This document shows positions 16,754-26,572 of a stretch of 64,000 nucleotides of DNA, piece after piece. The notes beneath the pieces were generated by a model that saw nothing but the letters and a program-made list of their open reading frames with translations, ran no database searches and was not told the DNA's origin. Numbering within the stretch: the stretch's first letter is position 1; every line of letters starts with the position of its first letter. Source of the DNA: Photobacterium sp. JCM 19050. Lineage in GTDB: Bacteria; Pseudomonadota; Gammaproteobacteria; Enterobacterales; Vibrionaceae. The DNA is taken from NCBI GenBank assembly GCA_001310455.1, contig BAXG01000017.1, positions 1-64,000 on the forward strand. Direction: 5' to 3'. The position numbers and the translations under genes were made by a program.

Positions 16754-17704
16754 CTATGCCTTTGAGAGCGCCGCAGCCGTTTGATAGTCCGTAATCAGTA
16801 CATCGCAATAGCCGCCGGTCATCGCGCCATGAATGGCCTGCACTTTTTCCTGCCCGCATGCCAAGGCGATGACCTGTGGAACATCTTTCAGCTGCTCCAA
16901 ATCAATGGCTACAACAGGGTCTTTGTCTTTGGTAAGGACAGGGTTACCGCTTTTGTCGAAATAGTGTAGGCAGATGTCACCGACAGCACCGAGGTCAACC
17001 AATTCCTGTAACATCTCCTGATGGAAATAGTTTCCACTGTTTTTCAGGTATTCTGATGGCTCAATTTGCCCAATCCCAACAATTGCGATATCGATTTTTT
17101 CAAAGGTGTCGAAGACATCTTTAACTTCGGGATCTGTCAGAATTCGTTTTTTTGCCTCGGGAGAGCGTTCAATGCTCTGTGCGGGAAGCATGTGAGCTCT
17201 CGCCCCTAATAGGTTAGCGAGACGCTGGGTCAAAAATGTAGCCTGAAACGCACCATTATTCCCAACGCCGCCAAGCAGTTGAACAACTTCTTTTGCTGCA
17301 GAGCGGGCGAAGTGCATATTATCAACCATGGCGGAAATCGTAGAGCTCCAGGAGGAAATGCCTAAAATGTCATTTTTTCTGAGTACGGTTTCCAAATAGT
17401 GTGCTGCCGCACTGCCAACCTGAGATTTCACGTAATCCATCGGTATGCCAGGGGCTGTATCCACCACAACAACTTGTTTCAAGCGGTACTTGTTCTGGAG
17501 AGAGTATTCGAGATCCAAATGCATGCCGGGAGGTTGATGGATACTGATTTTCACCAACCCCTCTTTTTGTGCTCTGGCGATAGCACGGGAAACATATGGC
17601 TGAGATACCCGGAGCTGTTTAGCGATTTCTGCCTGCTTGAGGTTCTCTTTAAAGTAAAGGTGTGCAATTTTAAGTACAGATCTCAGTTCGTCAATTTCAG
17701 CCAT
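16754..17704 (-). CDS. SorC-family sugar-binding transcriptional regulator
   Basis: 316 residues. N-terminal HTH with KQAEIAKQLRVSQPYVSRAIARAQKEG, then a SorC/DeoR-type sugar-phosphate-binding domain: LGISSWSSTISAMVD, VQLLGGVGN, AIVGIGQIEPSEYL, GDICLHYFD and VIALACGQEKVQAIHGAMTGGYCDVLITD. Such proteins repress or activate catabolic operons in response to phosphorylated sugars. It is the last gene of a minus-strand operon that starts with the SDR gene at 22188-23006, so it most likely controls this operon and the divergent transketolase-kinase genes. Confidence 0.85.
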   Translation of the reverse strand: MAEIDELRSVLKIAHLYFKENLKQAEIAKQLRVSQPYVSRAIARAQKEGLVKISIHQPPGMHLDLEYSLQNKYRLKQVVVVDTAPGIPMDYVKSQVGSAAAHYLETVLRKNDILGISSWSSTISAMVDNMHFARSAAKEVVQLLGGVGNNGAFQATFLTQRLANLLGARAHMLPAQSIERSPEAKKRILTDPEVKDVFDTFEKIDIAIVGIGQIEPSEYLKNSGNYFHQEMLQELVDLGAVGDICLHYFDKSGNPVLTKDKDPVVAIDLEQLKDVPQVIALACGQEKVQAIHGAMTGGYCDVLITDYQTAAALSKA

Positions 17705-17736
17705 GTTTATTGCATTCTTCTCTTATTAGTCCCTGA

Positions 17737-18534
17737 TTAATTCATTGCCATACCGCCACATACGTTCAGCGACTGGCCGGTCACATATCCACTGTCGTCA
17801 TGCGCAAAAAAAGCAATAGCATTGGCGATATCTTTGGGAGAACCTGCTCTTTTTAGCGGGATATTTTGAACCCATTCATCCATTAACTCTCCCTTGCCGT
17901 AGGTTTTCTCCGGGGTTGACAGCATTTCCCCCCAGACCCGGTCGTTGTAATCCCACATATCGCTGGCGATAATCCCCGGGCACACAGCATTCACGGTAAT
18001 CCCCGCGGAAGCCAACTCCAACGCAAGCGATTGAGTTACGCCAATAACACCCATTTTACTTGCTGCGTAGTGCGGAGTGTAAATGAAACCTTTGCGGCCT
18101 TGCAGTGAAGACGTATTGATTATACGGCCATGGTTTTGCTTCGTCATATATTTTGCGGCTTCACGGTTACACAACCAGACGCCGGTAGTGTTGACATCAA
18201 GTACCTGCCTAAAATCGCTGGCGGGCATGTTCTCAAAAGTCTCGATCGTGATGATGCCCGCGTTCAGCACAGCAATATCGATCGCTCCCATTTGTTGAGA
18301 TGCAAACGCAAACAAATCCTGAACTTGTTCTTCTTGGGTGACATCGCATTGGAATGGAGCGATAGAAACAGACTCAAATCGATCCTGTAGCTCACGAGCA
18401 GTTGAGAAAATCAGATCCGCATTTGAAGAAATGACCAAATTAGCACCACGTTCGGCAAAATATTCGGCAATTCCTTTTCCGATGCCGCGGCAAGCGCCTG
18501 TGATTACCATCTGCTTCCCTGTAAAGTCTGCCAT
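17737..18534 (-). CDS. SDR-family dehydrogenase (sugar/polyol type)
   Basis: 265 residues from ATG 18534, chosen because AAGGAG lies 8 bp upstream. Classical SDR: GACRGIGKGIAEYFA (NAD(P) binding), NAG motif at LNAGIITIE, INTSSLQG with catalytic Ser, YAASK with Tyr/Lys, and VNAVCPGII. The C-terminal part (MWDYNDRVWGEM, MDEWVQNIPLKRAGSPKDIANAIAFFA, GQSLNVCGG) is typical of sorbitol/polyol dehydrogenases. It probably oxidises a polyol to a ketose or acts on a related intermediate. It lies between the SorC regulator and the ABC importer genes. Confidence 0.82.
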   Translation of the reverse strand: MADFTGKQMVITGACRGIGKGIAEYFAERGANLVISSNADLIFSTARELQDRFESVSIAPFQCDVTQEEQVQDLFAFASQQMGAIDIAVLNAGIITIETFENMPASDFRQVLDVNTTGVWLCNREAAKYMTKQNHGRIINTSSLQGRKGFIYTPHYAASKMGVIGVTQSLALELASAGITVNAVCPGIIASDMWDYNDRVWGEMLSTPEKTYGKGELMDEWVQNIPLKRAGSPKDIANAIAFFAHDDSGYVTGQSLNVCGGMAMN

Positions 18535-18596
18535 AAAATACTCCTTCATTTAGTTCATCACTTTTTGTCTGTGATATTCAGAATAGCTGTCAGGGT

Positions 18597-20101
18597 CTAG
18601 CGGGTTGCCAATTCCATGATGGAAACCTGATTAATCTCCCCATCATTGAGGATCCCTTGTTGCTCACCGTGCGCGAGTACAAGAACCCGGTTGGAAAGCC
18701 CAATCACTTCATCGAGATCTGAGCTCACCACAATGACAGCCATCCCATTTTGGGCCAGATTGGCTATCACCTCGTAAATTGCTGCACGCGCACCGACATC
18801 AATGCCGCGAGTGGGTTCATCGAGGATGAATACCTTGGGATGACGTGCAATCCATTTTGCGATGATGACCTTTTGCTGGTTGCCTCCGGAAAGGTCAGAT
18901 AACCCTTGCTCTGGCGAGCCCTTTATTCCCATCTGTTGGATGGCTTCTTGCGCAAATTCGATAACTGCATTGGGGCTTACCCAACTATTGGGGGCAATTT
19001 TGTCAAAATTCCCTACGGCAAGGTTGTCTGCAATGGTGTCGTCCAGCAGCAGTCCCTCTTGCTTTCTGTCTTCCGGGACAAGAACGATACCTTGTTGGAT
19101 GGCATCAGCCGGACTTCGAAAATCGACGTGTTCCCCATCCAGGTACATATTGCCGCCGGATAATGGATCTGCACCGGAAATGGCGCGAACCAACTCAGTT
19201 CGTCCGGCACCAACAATGCCCGCAATACCGAGAATTTCACCTTGCTTGACGGAAAAACTGATGTTTTTGAAATCACCGGAAGGTGAAGAGAGGTTTTCCA
19301 CACTCAAAACAGTGTGTGGTTTTGCAACACTGTTTTCCGGAAAGACGCGATCAACGCTTCTCCCTACCATTTCGGAGACTAAGGTTTTGATGGGAACATC
19401 AGACCTGTCGTGTGTAGCTATTTGTTTTCCATCTCGCAGAACAATAATTCGATCTGCAATTTGAGCAATTTCATCCAGCCTGTGGCTGATGTAGATAAAT
19501 GCAACCCCCTCTTTCTTAAGGCTATTAATCTGATGAAACAAGCGCTCTGTTTCTTCTCCGCCCAATGCTGTTGTTGGTTCGTCAAGAATGAGAAACTCTG
19601 CATTCAAGGTAAGTGCTTTTGCGATTTCGACTTGTTGCTGAGCGGCAACTCTGAGCTCTTTTACCAAGGTATCAGGGGAGATATTCAGGCCCAAACGAGA
19701 AAGCTGTTCACTGGCTAAATAAAACATCTTCTCGGTGTCGATTCGGCCTTTTGACATCGGTAACCGCCCGATAAACATGTTTTCGGCAACAGAAAGCTCG
19801 GGAAGCAGTCGTATTTCCTGATGTATCAGGCCAATACCCGTATCCAGCGCTTCTTTGGGGGATTTTGGCGTATAGGGTTTCCCCTTCCAGATCATTTCGC
19901 CTTTGGACGGTTGGTTTATACCTGCGATGATTGATGAAAGGGTCGATTTACCAGCACCGTTTTCGCCCAGCAGGGCGACGACTTCTCCCGGATGTATGGA
20001 CAATGAAACATCCGAAAGTACTTCGACTGATCCATATGACTTGCTTATGTTTCGGATAGAGAGCCCGCGATGCGGGCTCGAGTTATTTTGCTGGATGCCA
20101 T
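18597..20101 (-). CDS. Sugar ABC transporter, ATP-binding protein, RbsA/MglA type (frameshifted at N-terminus)
   Basis: About 500 residues, the usual size for a duplicated sugar ATPase. First cassette: Walker A GENGAGKST, LRVAAQQQVEIAKAL signature region, LILDEPTTAL. Second cassette: GIVGAGRTE (degenerate Walker A), LSGGNQQKVIIAKW and FILDEPTRGIDVG. The ATG is placed at 20101 (MASSKITRARIAG), 20 bp after the binding-protein gene. One G is missing near 20070, after which LSIRNISKSYGSVEVL continues in frame. It powers sugar uptake with the permease and binding protein next to it. Confidence 0.85.
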
Positions 20102-20121
20102 AACCTTTATTCCTTACCAGA

Positions 20122-21053
20122 TTACGGGTGCACTTGGATAAACTGGTCGACGTTGTCTTTGACAGTCAACGTTGCGCCTGCAACTGGGTTTTGGGTACGT
20201 AGTAACCTTCAATAAGGTCAAGAGCAGAACGCACTGCCAAACGGCCCATAAACTGAGTTTGCTGAGTCATTGTTGCGTCAAGAACACCACTTTTAACCGC
20301 TTCCAACCCAGCAGCGTCGCCATCAAATCCCACTACAATCATGTTGTCTGACAGGTTTGCCACTTTTGCTGCCTGAGCCGCGCCCAGTGCTAATGCATCA
20401 GCTCTGCCGAAAAGAACAGTGATATTAGGGTCTCGCTGCAACATATCCTGGGCAATGGAGAAACCTTCATCCTGCATCCAAGCCTTGCTGGCCTGTTGTG
20501 CGACAACGGTGAGTTCAGGGTGACTTTCAATGGCTTCGAGGAAGCCTTTGTTGCGGTCGATTTCAGGAGTTGTTCCTATCTGACCTTGAATAACGCCGAT
20601 GCGACCTTTACCTCCGGTGAGTTTGACAACATACTCTCCAAGCTCTCGTGCTGCATCGACACTGTTAGTTGCAATGAAGGTATCACCAGGCGCACCCTCC
20701 GGGTTTCTGTCTACGGTAACAATGGGAACTCCCGCTTTACGAGCGGCCTTCACAGGAACTGTTGCAGCGGTTGCACCGGCAGGTATGTAAATAATGGCAT
20801 CGACCTCCCGAGTAATAAGATCCTGAATTTGACTGACCTGTGTTGCGGAGTCGCCCCGAGCATCCACGACGACCACTGATGCGCCTACGCGTTTTCCTTC
20901 CGCTTCTACAGATTGTTTAATCTGGTTGAAAAAGTCTGCTTGCAAATTAGCTACAGCCAATCCAATGGTGTATTCAGCCCAAACTGGTGTTGCGAATAGT
21001 CCCGCTATTGCAATAAACGGAATTAAAATAATCTGGCCTATTTTTTTAAACAT
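20122..21053 (-). CDS. Sugar ABC transporter, periplasmic binding protein, RbsB type (frameshifted at C-terminus)
   Basis: About 310 residues. ATG 21053 has GGAG 6 bp upstream and a signal peptide (ILIPFIAIAGLFATPVWA). The mature protein follows the ribose/galactose-binding family: LAVANLQADFFNQIKQSVEAEG, DARGDSATQVSQIQDLI, VTVDRNPEG, VIQGQIGTTPEIDR, VLFGRADALALGA and VVGFDGDAAG. Near 20175 one G is missing; after repair the protein ends ...VKDNVDQFIQVHP with TAA at 20122-20124. It captures the operon's substrate, probably a pentose, tetrose or polyol. Confidence 0.85.
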
Positions 21054-21111
21054 GTCATGCTCCTTGTTTGACATTAGATTGTGTCACCGGTGTTCCTTGA
21101 CGATGTGTAAA

Positions 21112-22098
21112 TTACTTTTGCTTTTGCCCAAGCGTGTCGAATGCAACAGCAATTGCAATGACCACACCTATAACAACCTGTTGGAAAAAGGGCGATACAC
21201 CCATTAAATTGAGCCCGTTACGAAGAACACCAATTATTAGTACACCAATAACGGTACCCAAAATTGCTCCTTTACCGCCTTGTAAACTGGCTCCGCCAAT
21301 AACAACTGCAGCAATGGTATCCAGTTCATAGGCGATACCCGCACTGGGTTGAGATGAATCCAGCCTTGCGGCCAGCGTCATCGCAGCGATACCGGCCAGT
21401 AACCCCGAAACCACATAAACAATGATTGTCTGGCGGTTTACATTAATACCGGATAATCGCGCAACTTCAGTGTTGCCGCCAATTGCGTAAAGGTTTCTAC
21501 CGTTTGCTCGATATTTCAGATATATCGCCGAGACAATGGTCAGGATGATAAATATCCCCATTGTGATGGTTAAGACTCCAAAATAACGTTCTGTAGAAAA
21601 GTTGGTAAACCATTCTGGAAATCCTACAACCTGCCGACCGTCTGTAAGAATATTGGCCATTCCTCTTGCTATCGACATCATCGCTAGCGTTGCAATAAAC
21701 GCTGGAAGGCGCGCTTTTGAAATGAGTAAACCTGAAACCAGACCACAAAGCCCCCCACATAAAACCCCTAACAAAATAGACAGTTCGAGAGGGAGACCCA
21801 TATGGCGTTCCAGCCAGCCCATCATCATCATTGAGAATGCCAATACTGACCCAACTGAAAGGTCAATGCCGCCTATAATAATGACCGCCGTCATTCCCAA
21901 CGCTAATATTCCGAGAACAGTTATCTGGTCAAAAATATTAAGTGCATTTCTAAGAGAGAAAAAATATTCGGAAGCGAAAGAAAACCCAATAATAAGTAAG
22001 ATCAGACCGATAAACGGACCAAATGCACCATTTGATACCATCCTGTCACGAAAACTAATTGTGACGTGTTCAGTATTCTGTGCTTGAGATTGTTCCAA
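21112..22098 (-). CDS. Sugar ABC transporter permease, RbsC type (TTG start)
   Basis: 328 residues with 8-10 membrane spans; family motifs GILALGMTAVIIIGGIDLSVGSV, FIATLAMMSIARG, AIGGNTEVARLSGI and AVVIGGASLQGGKG. The start is TTG at 22098, decided by a strong GGAGG 5 bp upstream and lack of a better ATG. It forms the membrane channel of the ribose-type importer with the products of 18597-20101 and 20122-21053. Gene order permease, binding protein, ATPase is intact within the operon. Confidence 0.88.
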   Translation of the reverse strand: MEQSQAQNTEHVTISFRDRMVSNGAFGPFIGLILLIIGFSFASEYFFSLRNALNIFDQITVLGILALGMTAVIIIGGIDLSVGSVLAFSMMMMGWLERHMGLPLELSILLGVLCGGLCGLVSGLLISKARLPAFIATLAMMSIARGMANILTDGRQVVGFPEWFTNFSTERYFGVLTITMGIFIILTIVSAIYLKYRANGRNLYAIGGNTEVARLSGINVNRQTIIVYVVSGLLAGIAAMTLAARLDSSQPSAGIAYELDTIAAVVIGGASLQGGKGAILGTVIGVLIIGVLRNGLNLMGVSPFFQQVVIGVVIAIAVAFDTLGQKQK

Positions 22099-22187
22099 AA
22101 TTTCCTCCAGTCTTCCATTTCTGTCTTAGTCTGTATATTTTTAGAATCGAACCAATAGATTGGTAACGATGCTTTTTCTAATTCAAC

Positions 22188-23006
22188 TTAATAAATGGTG
22201 TATCCACCATCAATCATAATGTCAGCACCGTTTATCATATCGCTGCCGTTGGTTATTAAAAAAAGAATGGCTGCAGCAATTTCATCAGTATAAGCAAAAC
22301 GTCCCATTGGAATTTTTGATTTCATGTTTTCCCCTTTCTCTCCTTGCCATGCTTTTTCACCCATAGGAGTTAAAACTACGGTAGGGGAAACGGTATTTAC
22401 GTTAATGCCATGCGATGCCCACTCATAAGCCATGACCTTTGTCATTCCAAGTAACCCGGCCTTCGCAGACGTGTAAGCCAGATGATTTTCAATTGCGATA
22501 GATGCGGCTTGGGAAGCGATGTTTACAATTTTTCCGGCTCGTTTGTTTTCAATAAGTTGTCTTGCAAAAGCGGTACAAACTAAAAAGGGTGCAGTCAGGT
22601 TGACAGCAATTTGTTTTTGCCATTGCTCAAAAGTGACATCAATTGCTGGTTCAAGATGCACATAACCGGCACTGTTCACCAATGCATCAACGTTAGAGAA
22701 GCGTCTTAGGATTTTCTGAAGCGTTTCTTCTACATCCTTTGGAATCGTGATGTCGCAACAAAAACATTCTACGCATTGAGAAAATTTTCCTCCTTCCTGA
22801 GCATCTAGCTGATCTAATGCAGAATGAACTCTTTCTTGCTCAAAGGGAGGGTAGACCAAGGCGAGGTGTCCACCTTTTTGCAGGATGATCTCGTTAGTAG
22901 CCATAGCTATCCCGCCAAATCCTCCTGTAACGATTACGGCTTTTCCAACTAGTGATTGGCTGAGGTCTACTCCGTGCCTCAATTTGTCATCGTATTTCGT
23001 CGCCAT
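22188..23006 (-). CDS. SDR-family oxidoreductase, GolD / D-threitol dehydrogenase-like
   Basis: 272 residues from ATG 23006 (GAGTGAG upstream; a longer 285-residue reading is possible). SDR features: VTGGFGGIAMA, NSAGYVHLE, NIASQAAS, YTSAK and a distinctive NTVSPTVVLTPMGEKAWQGEKGE segment. That segment closely matches GolD-type and D-threitol dehydrogenase-like SDRs, from memory of those families, so a small polyol or ketose is the likely substrate. It is first in the minus-strand operon and diverges from the transketolase genes across a 290-bp AT-rich promoter region. Confidence 0.78.
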   Translation of the reverse strand: MATKYDDKLRHGVDLSQSLVGKAVIVTGGFGGIAMATNEIILQKGGHLALVYPPFEQERVHSALDQLDAQEGGKFSQCVECFCCDITIPKDVEETLQKILRRFSNVDALVNSAGYVHLEPAIDVTFEQWQKQIAVNLTAPFLVCTAFARQLIENKRAGKIVNIASQAASIAIENHLAYTSAKAGLLGMTKVMAYEWASHGINVNTVSPTVVLTPMGEKAWQGEKGENMKSKIPMGRFAYTDEIAAAILFLITNGSDMINGADIMIDGGYTIY

Positions 23007-23296
23007 GGACGGCTCACTCTTATTTAATGAATAAATATATATCAATGAATATAAATCTACACTGGATGGATTTCAGTGTTACTAAAATGTTTAATAAATG
23101 TGATATTGATCGGAAAGTAATCTTTAGCCATTGATTTAAATAGTATTTAATTATCGGTCGTGACCAGCTTGTTTTTCTGGAAGAGCTTAATTCTTTGAAA
23201 TGGTTAGAATAAAAATACAAATGTGAATATTTTGTAGGCGAGCGGTTAGTTTGTTATAAAATAAATATACCACTATGTATAAATATCGGTGAGGTC

Positions 23297-24127
23297 ATGA
23301 ATCCATATCAACTAACGCCTGAATCAATTAGTCAAAAAGCGCGAGCGGTCAGACGTCGTATTATTCGCCTAAATTCGGAGAGTCCCGCAGGAGGTCACAC
23401 CGGCGCTGATTTGTCTCAAGTTGAGATACTGTGTGCCCTGTACTTTAGGGTGATGAATACGGGACCAGACCAGGTCGGGGATCCTGAGAGGGATATCTAT
23501 ATTCAAAGCAAAGGTCATGCAGTGGGTTGTTATTATTGTGTGCTTGCTGAAGCAGGGTTTATCCCAGAGCACTGGTTGAAAACCTATCAGCATTCTGACA
23601 GCCGGTTACCCGGTCACCCTGTCAGGCAGAAAACACCAGCTATCGAATTGAACACAGGTGCACTTGGACATGGATTACCTGTAGCCGTTGGAATGGCGCT
23701 CGCAGCAAAAATGTCCGGCAGTACAAAGCGTGTTTTTGTCGTCTGTGGTGATGGAGAATTAGCCGAAGGCAGTATCTACGAAGCTGCACTTTGTGCAGCC
23801 AAATATAAACTCGATAACCTGATCGTCATCATCGACCACAACAAACTGCAGCTAGCGGGTCTTATCAAAGACATCATGCCTCTGGACCCTTTGCCTGACA
23901 AGTGGAAGGCGTTCAATTGGTCTGTAAGTGAATGCAACGGAAACGACACAAATTCCGTCGTTTCTGCCCTTGAGGCTGTTGATTGTTCCGGCGGCGTTCC
24001 AAACGTAATCATTGCACATACTAAAAAGGGGGCGGGCGTCAGCTTCATTGAAGATCAACCTGCATGGCATCACCGCGTCCCCAAAGGCGAGGAAATTGAA
24101 CTCGCACTGGCTGAACTGGGAGATTAA
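23297..24127 (+). CDS. Transketolase, N-terminal (TPP-binding) subunit
   Basis: 276 residues. Carries the ThDP site GDGELAEGSIYEAALCAAKYKLDN split as usual, plus SPAGGHTGADLSQVEIL, SKGHAVGCYY and ELNTGALGHGLPVAVGMALA. The polypeptide stops at the end of the first transketolase domain; the rest is in the next gene. Split transketolases occur in dedicated catabolic operons rather than in the main pentose phosphate pathway. GTGAGG precedes the ATG closely. It is the first gene of the plus-strand arm of the polyol locus. Confidence 0.88.
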   Translation: MNPYQLTPESISQKARAVRRRIIRLNSESPAGGHTGADLSQVEILCALYFRVMNTGPDQVGDPERDIYIQSKGHAVGCYYCVLAEAGFIPEHWLKTYQHSDSRLPGHPVRQKTPAIELNTGALGHGLPVAVGMALAAKMSGSTKRVFVVCGDGELAEGSIYEAALCAAKYKLDNLIVIIDHNKLQLAGLIKDIMPLDPLPDKWKAFNWSVSECNGNDTNSVVSALEAVDCSGGVPNVIIAHTKKGAGVSFIEDQPAWHHRVPKGEEIELALAELGD

Positions 24128-24130
24128 GAC

Positions 24131-25074
24131 ATGGAAGACGTGCATTTGGCCAATGTCATGGTGAATACTTTTGAAAATCTTGTTGATGAGGGAATGGATT
24201 TAGTTGCCGTGGTTTCTGATTCTACATCCACATCCAAAATTGGCTCTTTTATGGCAAAGCACCCGCATCGGGTTGTCAATGTGGGAATTGCTGAACAATC
24301 ACTGGTCAGCACAGCGGCCGGTCTGGCGCTGGGTGGGAAAGTGGTGGCAACGTGCAATGCGGCCCCCTTTTTAATTTCACGAGCGAATGAACAGATCAAA
24401 GTTGATGTCTGCTACAACGATGCGAACGTCACGATGTTTGGTCTTAATGCTGGTGCGAGTTATGGACCGTTGGCAAGCACACATCACTCAATTGACGACA
24501 TTTCTGTTCTTAGAGGTTTTGGCCGGGTAGAAATCTTTGCGCCATCCGATTCGATAGAATGTGAGCAAATCGTGAAATATGCCTTAAAAAAGCAAGGTCC
24601 TGTTTACATCAGGATGGATGGAAAGTCGCTGCCCGTGTTGCATGATGAATCATATTGTTTTAAGCCGGGAAGTATCGACGTACTAAGCGAAGGCAACCGT
24701 ATTACTTTAGTCGGTTTGGGCTCGACGGTTCATGAAGTGGTGGATGCAGGGCTGGCTTTGGAGAAAGAAGGCATTAAAGCCCAAGTCATCAGTTTGCCCT
24801 CTATTCGTCCACTTGATAAAGCGCAACTGGCATCAGCGCTTGGCAATACGCCTTTTGTTATCACTGTAGAAGAGCACAATGTGAATGGGGGATAGGGGCG
24901 ATCGTTGCTGAAATTATTGCCGAATACGGTATTTCAACCAGACTGGTTCGCTGTGGTATTTCCGATGGTGAATATGCAATTGCCGCAAACCGCGCTGACA
25001 CCCGTGCGCGTCATGGAATAGATGCCGAATCTGTTGTTTCCACAGCAAAACACCTACTCGAAAATTACGGATAG
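24131..25074 (+). CDS. Transketolase, C-terminal (pyrimidine-binding) subunit (frameshifted near the end)
   Basis: About 314 residues. Pyrimidine-binding domain with FMAKHPHRVVNVGIAEQSLVSTAAGLAL (catalytic Glu in GIAEQ), GASYGPLASTHHSIDDISVLRG, FAPSDSIE and YIRMDGK. The C-terminal domain has LGSTVHEVVDAG and ITVEEHNVNGG. At 24893 one G is missing in a G run, which creates a false TAG; after repair it continues GAIVAEIIAEYG to TAG 25072-25074. It starts 3 bp after its partner's stop and together they would form a functional enzyme that moves two-carbon ketol units. Confidence 0.88.
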
Positions 25075-25096
25075 AAACCGGATACCTGAGGTCACC

Positions 25097-26572
25097 ATGG
25101 AAGAGTATATTCTCAGCATTGATGAAGGTACGACCAATGTTAAAACTGCGTTGTTCAATCGACAGGGTCAGTATATTCACGGAGCAAGCCAGGCGCTCAG
25201 TATGCTGCATCCTCAGCAGGGGTGGTCAGAACAAGACCCCGAACAAATTCTTAATGCTCTTAAGATATCCGTTCAGGAGTGTACTCAAGGAATAGGCCGT
25301 TCCAGCCTGAAGGGAATTGCAATCAGTAACCAGCGCGAATCTGTATTGGTTTGGGACAGACAAACTGGTAAAGCTGTCGTCCCCCTGATTTCCTGGCAAT
25401 GCCATCGGTCCACCGAGGCCTGCTCGCAGTTAGTGAGGGCAGGAAAGGAAGAGGTTATTTACGGTAAAACCGGTCTGATGATCGACCCACTTTTTCCTGC
25501 CGCTAAACTGAGTATGACGTTAGATACTTTGCCAGATGCAAGGCAAATGCTCTCGTCAGGGAAATGGCTGGTTGGCACTGTAGATGCGTGGTTGCTCTGG
25601 CACCTGACTGATGGGGCTGTTTTTGCCACGGATGTCAGCAATGCATCCCGGACTCAGCTGTTTAATATCCACGAGCAGTGTTGGGACAAGGAACTGTTGG
25701 CGCTATTTGATATTCCGGAACGCTGCCTGCCTGACGTGAAGTCTTCTTCATCAAATTTCGGCGTTGTAAAAGCATTCTCCCCTGAAATAAATGGTCTGCC
25801 CATCATTAGTATGATTGGAGACTCACATGCCGCGCTCTACGGACATACGAATTTTGCGGAGGGAGTAAAAGCGACCTATGGCACTGGCTCATCCCTTATG
25901 GCTCCCATACCATCACCACTTGTTGTAACAGACAAAAATCTGGCAACGACTGTTGCATGGCAAGACGGAGAGGGCACATCATACGCTTTGGAAGGAAACA
26001 TATCGCATACAGGGGCAGCAGTAGGGTGGATGAATTCAATACTGCAAGGTGTTAAGCCGGAGGATCTTGCCAGTATCCCTGCGTCGCTTGAGGACAACGG
26101 TGGGGTATATTTTGTCCCTGCTTTGTCGGGGTTGGGAGCGCCGCATTGGTACCCTGATGCAAAAGGAATCATTTGTGGATTAACAGATTCAGTAACAAAG
26201 GAGCACCTGATTCGTGCTGCACTGGAATCAATCGCTTTTCAGATAATGGACGTCTTTAATGAGATGGAGCGGGTCAAAGGAGAGACGTTGACTCAGCTGT
26301 TTGTTGATGGTGGACCTACAGCAAATTCTTGGTTAATGCAGTTTCAGGCAGATTTGTTAAACCGTCCCATTGTCAGAAGTAAAGTGCCCGAAGTCTCAGC
26401 GTTAGGGGCTGCCTATTTAGGGGGATTGACGCTTGGTTGGTGGAAGGATCACAGCGACATATGTGCATTGGATAGGCACATTGATAAATTCGAACCCAAT
26501 CCCAGCCCGATACATGCAAAGGCTATCGAAGGATGGAAAAATGCTCTGGCTAAATGCTTAGCTGAAGCGTAA
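25097..26572 (+). CDS. FGGY-family carbohydrate kinase (glycerol kinase-like)
   Basis: 491 residues from ATG 25097 (GAGG 5 bp upstream). FGGY pattern: SIDEGTTNVKTALFNRQG phosphate loop, ISNQRESVLVWDRQTG, SWQCHRS, GTGSSLM, FVPALSGLGAPHW and LFVDGGPTANSWLMQFQADLL. These blocks are closer to glycerol kinase than to xylulokinase, as far as I can judge, but the genomic setting (two SDR dehydrogenases, ribose-type importer, transketolase) points to a ketose formed from a polyol. Its product would be the transketolase donor or acceptor. No experimental substrate can be inferred. Confidence 0.85.
   Translation: MEEYILSIDEGTTNVKTALFNRQGQYIHGASQALSMLHPQQGWSEQDPEQILNALKISVQECTQGIGRSSLKGIAISNQRESVLVWDRQTGKAVVPLISWQCHRSTEACSQLVRAGKEEVIYGKTGLMIDPLFPAAKLSMTLDTLPDARQMLSSGKWLVGTVDAWLLWHLTDGAVFATDVSNASRTQLFNIHEQCWDKELLALFDIPERCLPDVKSSSSNFGVVKAFSPEINGLPIISMIGDSHAALYGHTNFAEGVKATYGTGSSLMAPIPSPLVVTDKNLATTVAWQDGEGTSYALEGNISHTGAAVGWMNSILQGVKPEDLASIPASLEDNGGVYFVPALSGLGAPHWYPDAKGIICGLTDSVTKEHLIRAALESIAFQIMDVFNEMERVKGETLTQLFVDGGPTANSWLMQFQADLLNRPIVRSKVPEVSALGAAYLGGLTLGWWKDHSDICALDRHIDKFEPNPSPIHAKAIEGWKNALAKCLAEA

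Noticed and set aside
16754-26572. Sulfoquinovose transketolase (sulfo-TK) pathway
   Set aside because: Split transketolase fits, but the isomerase and sulfo-sugar enzymes and exporter expected for that pathway are absent and an FGGY kinase is present instead.
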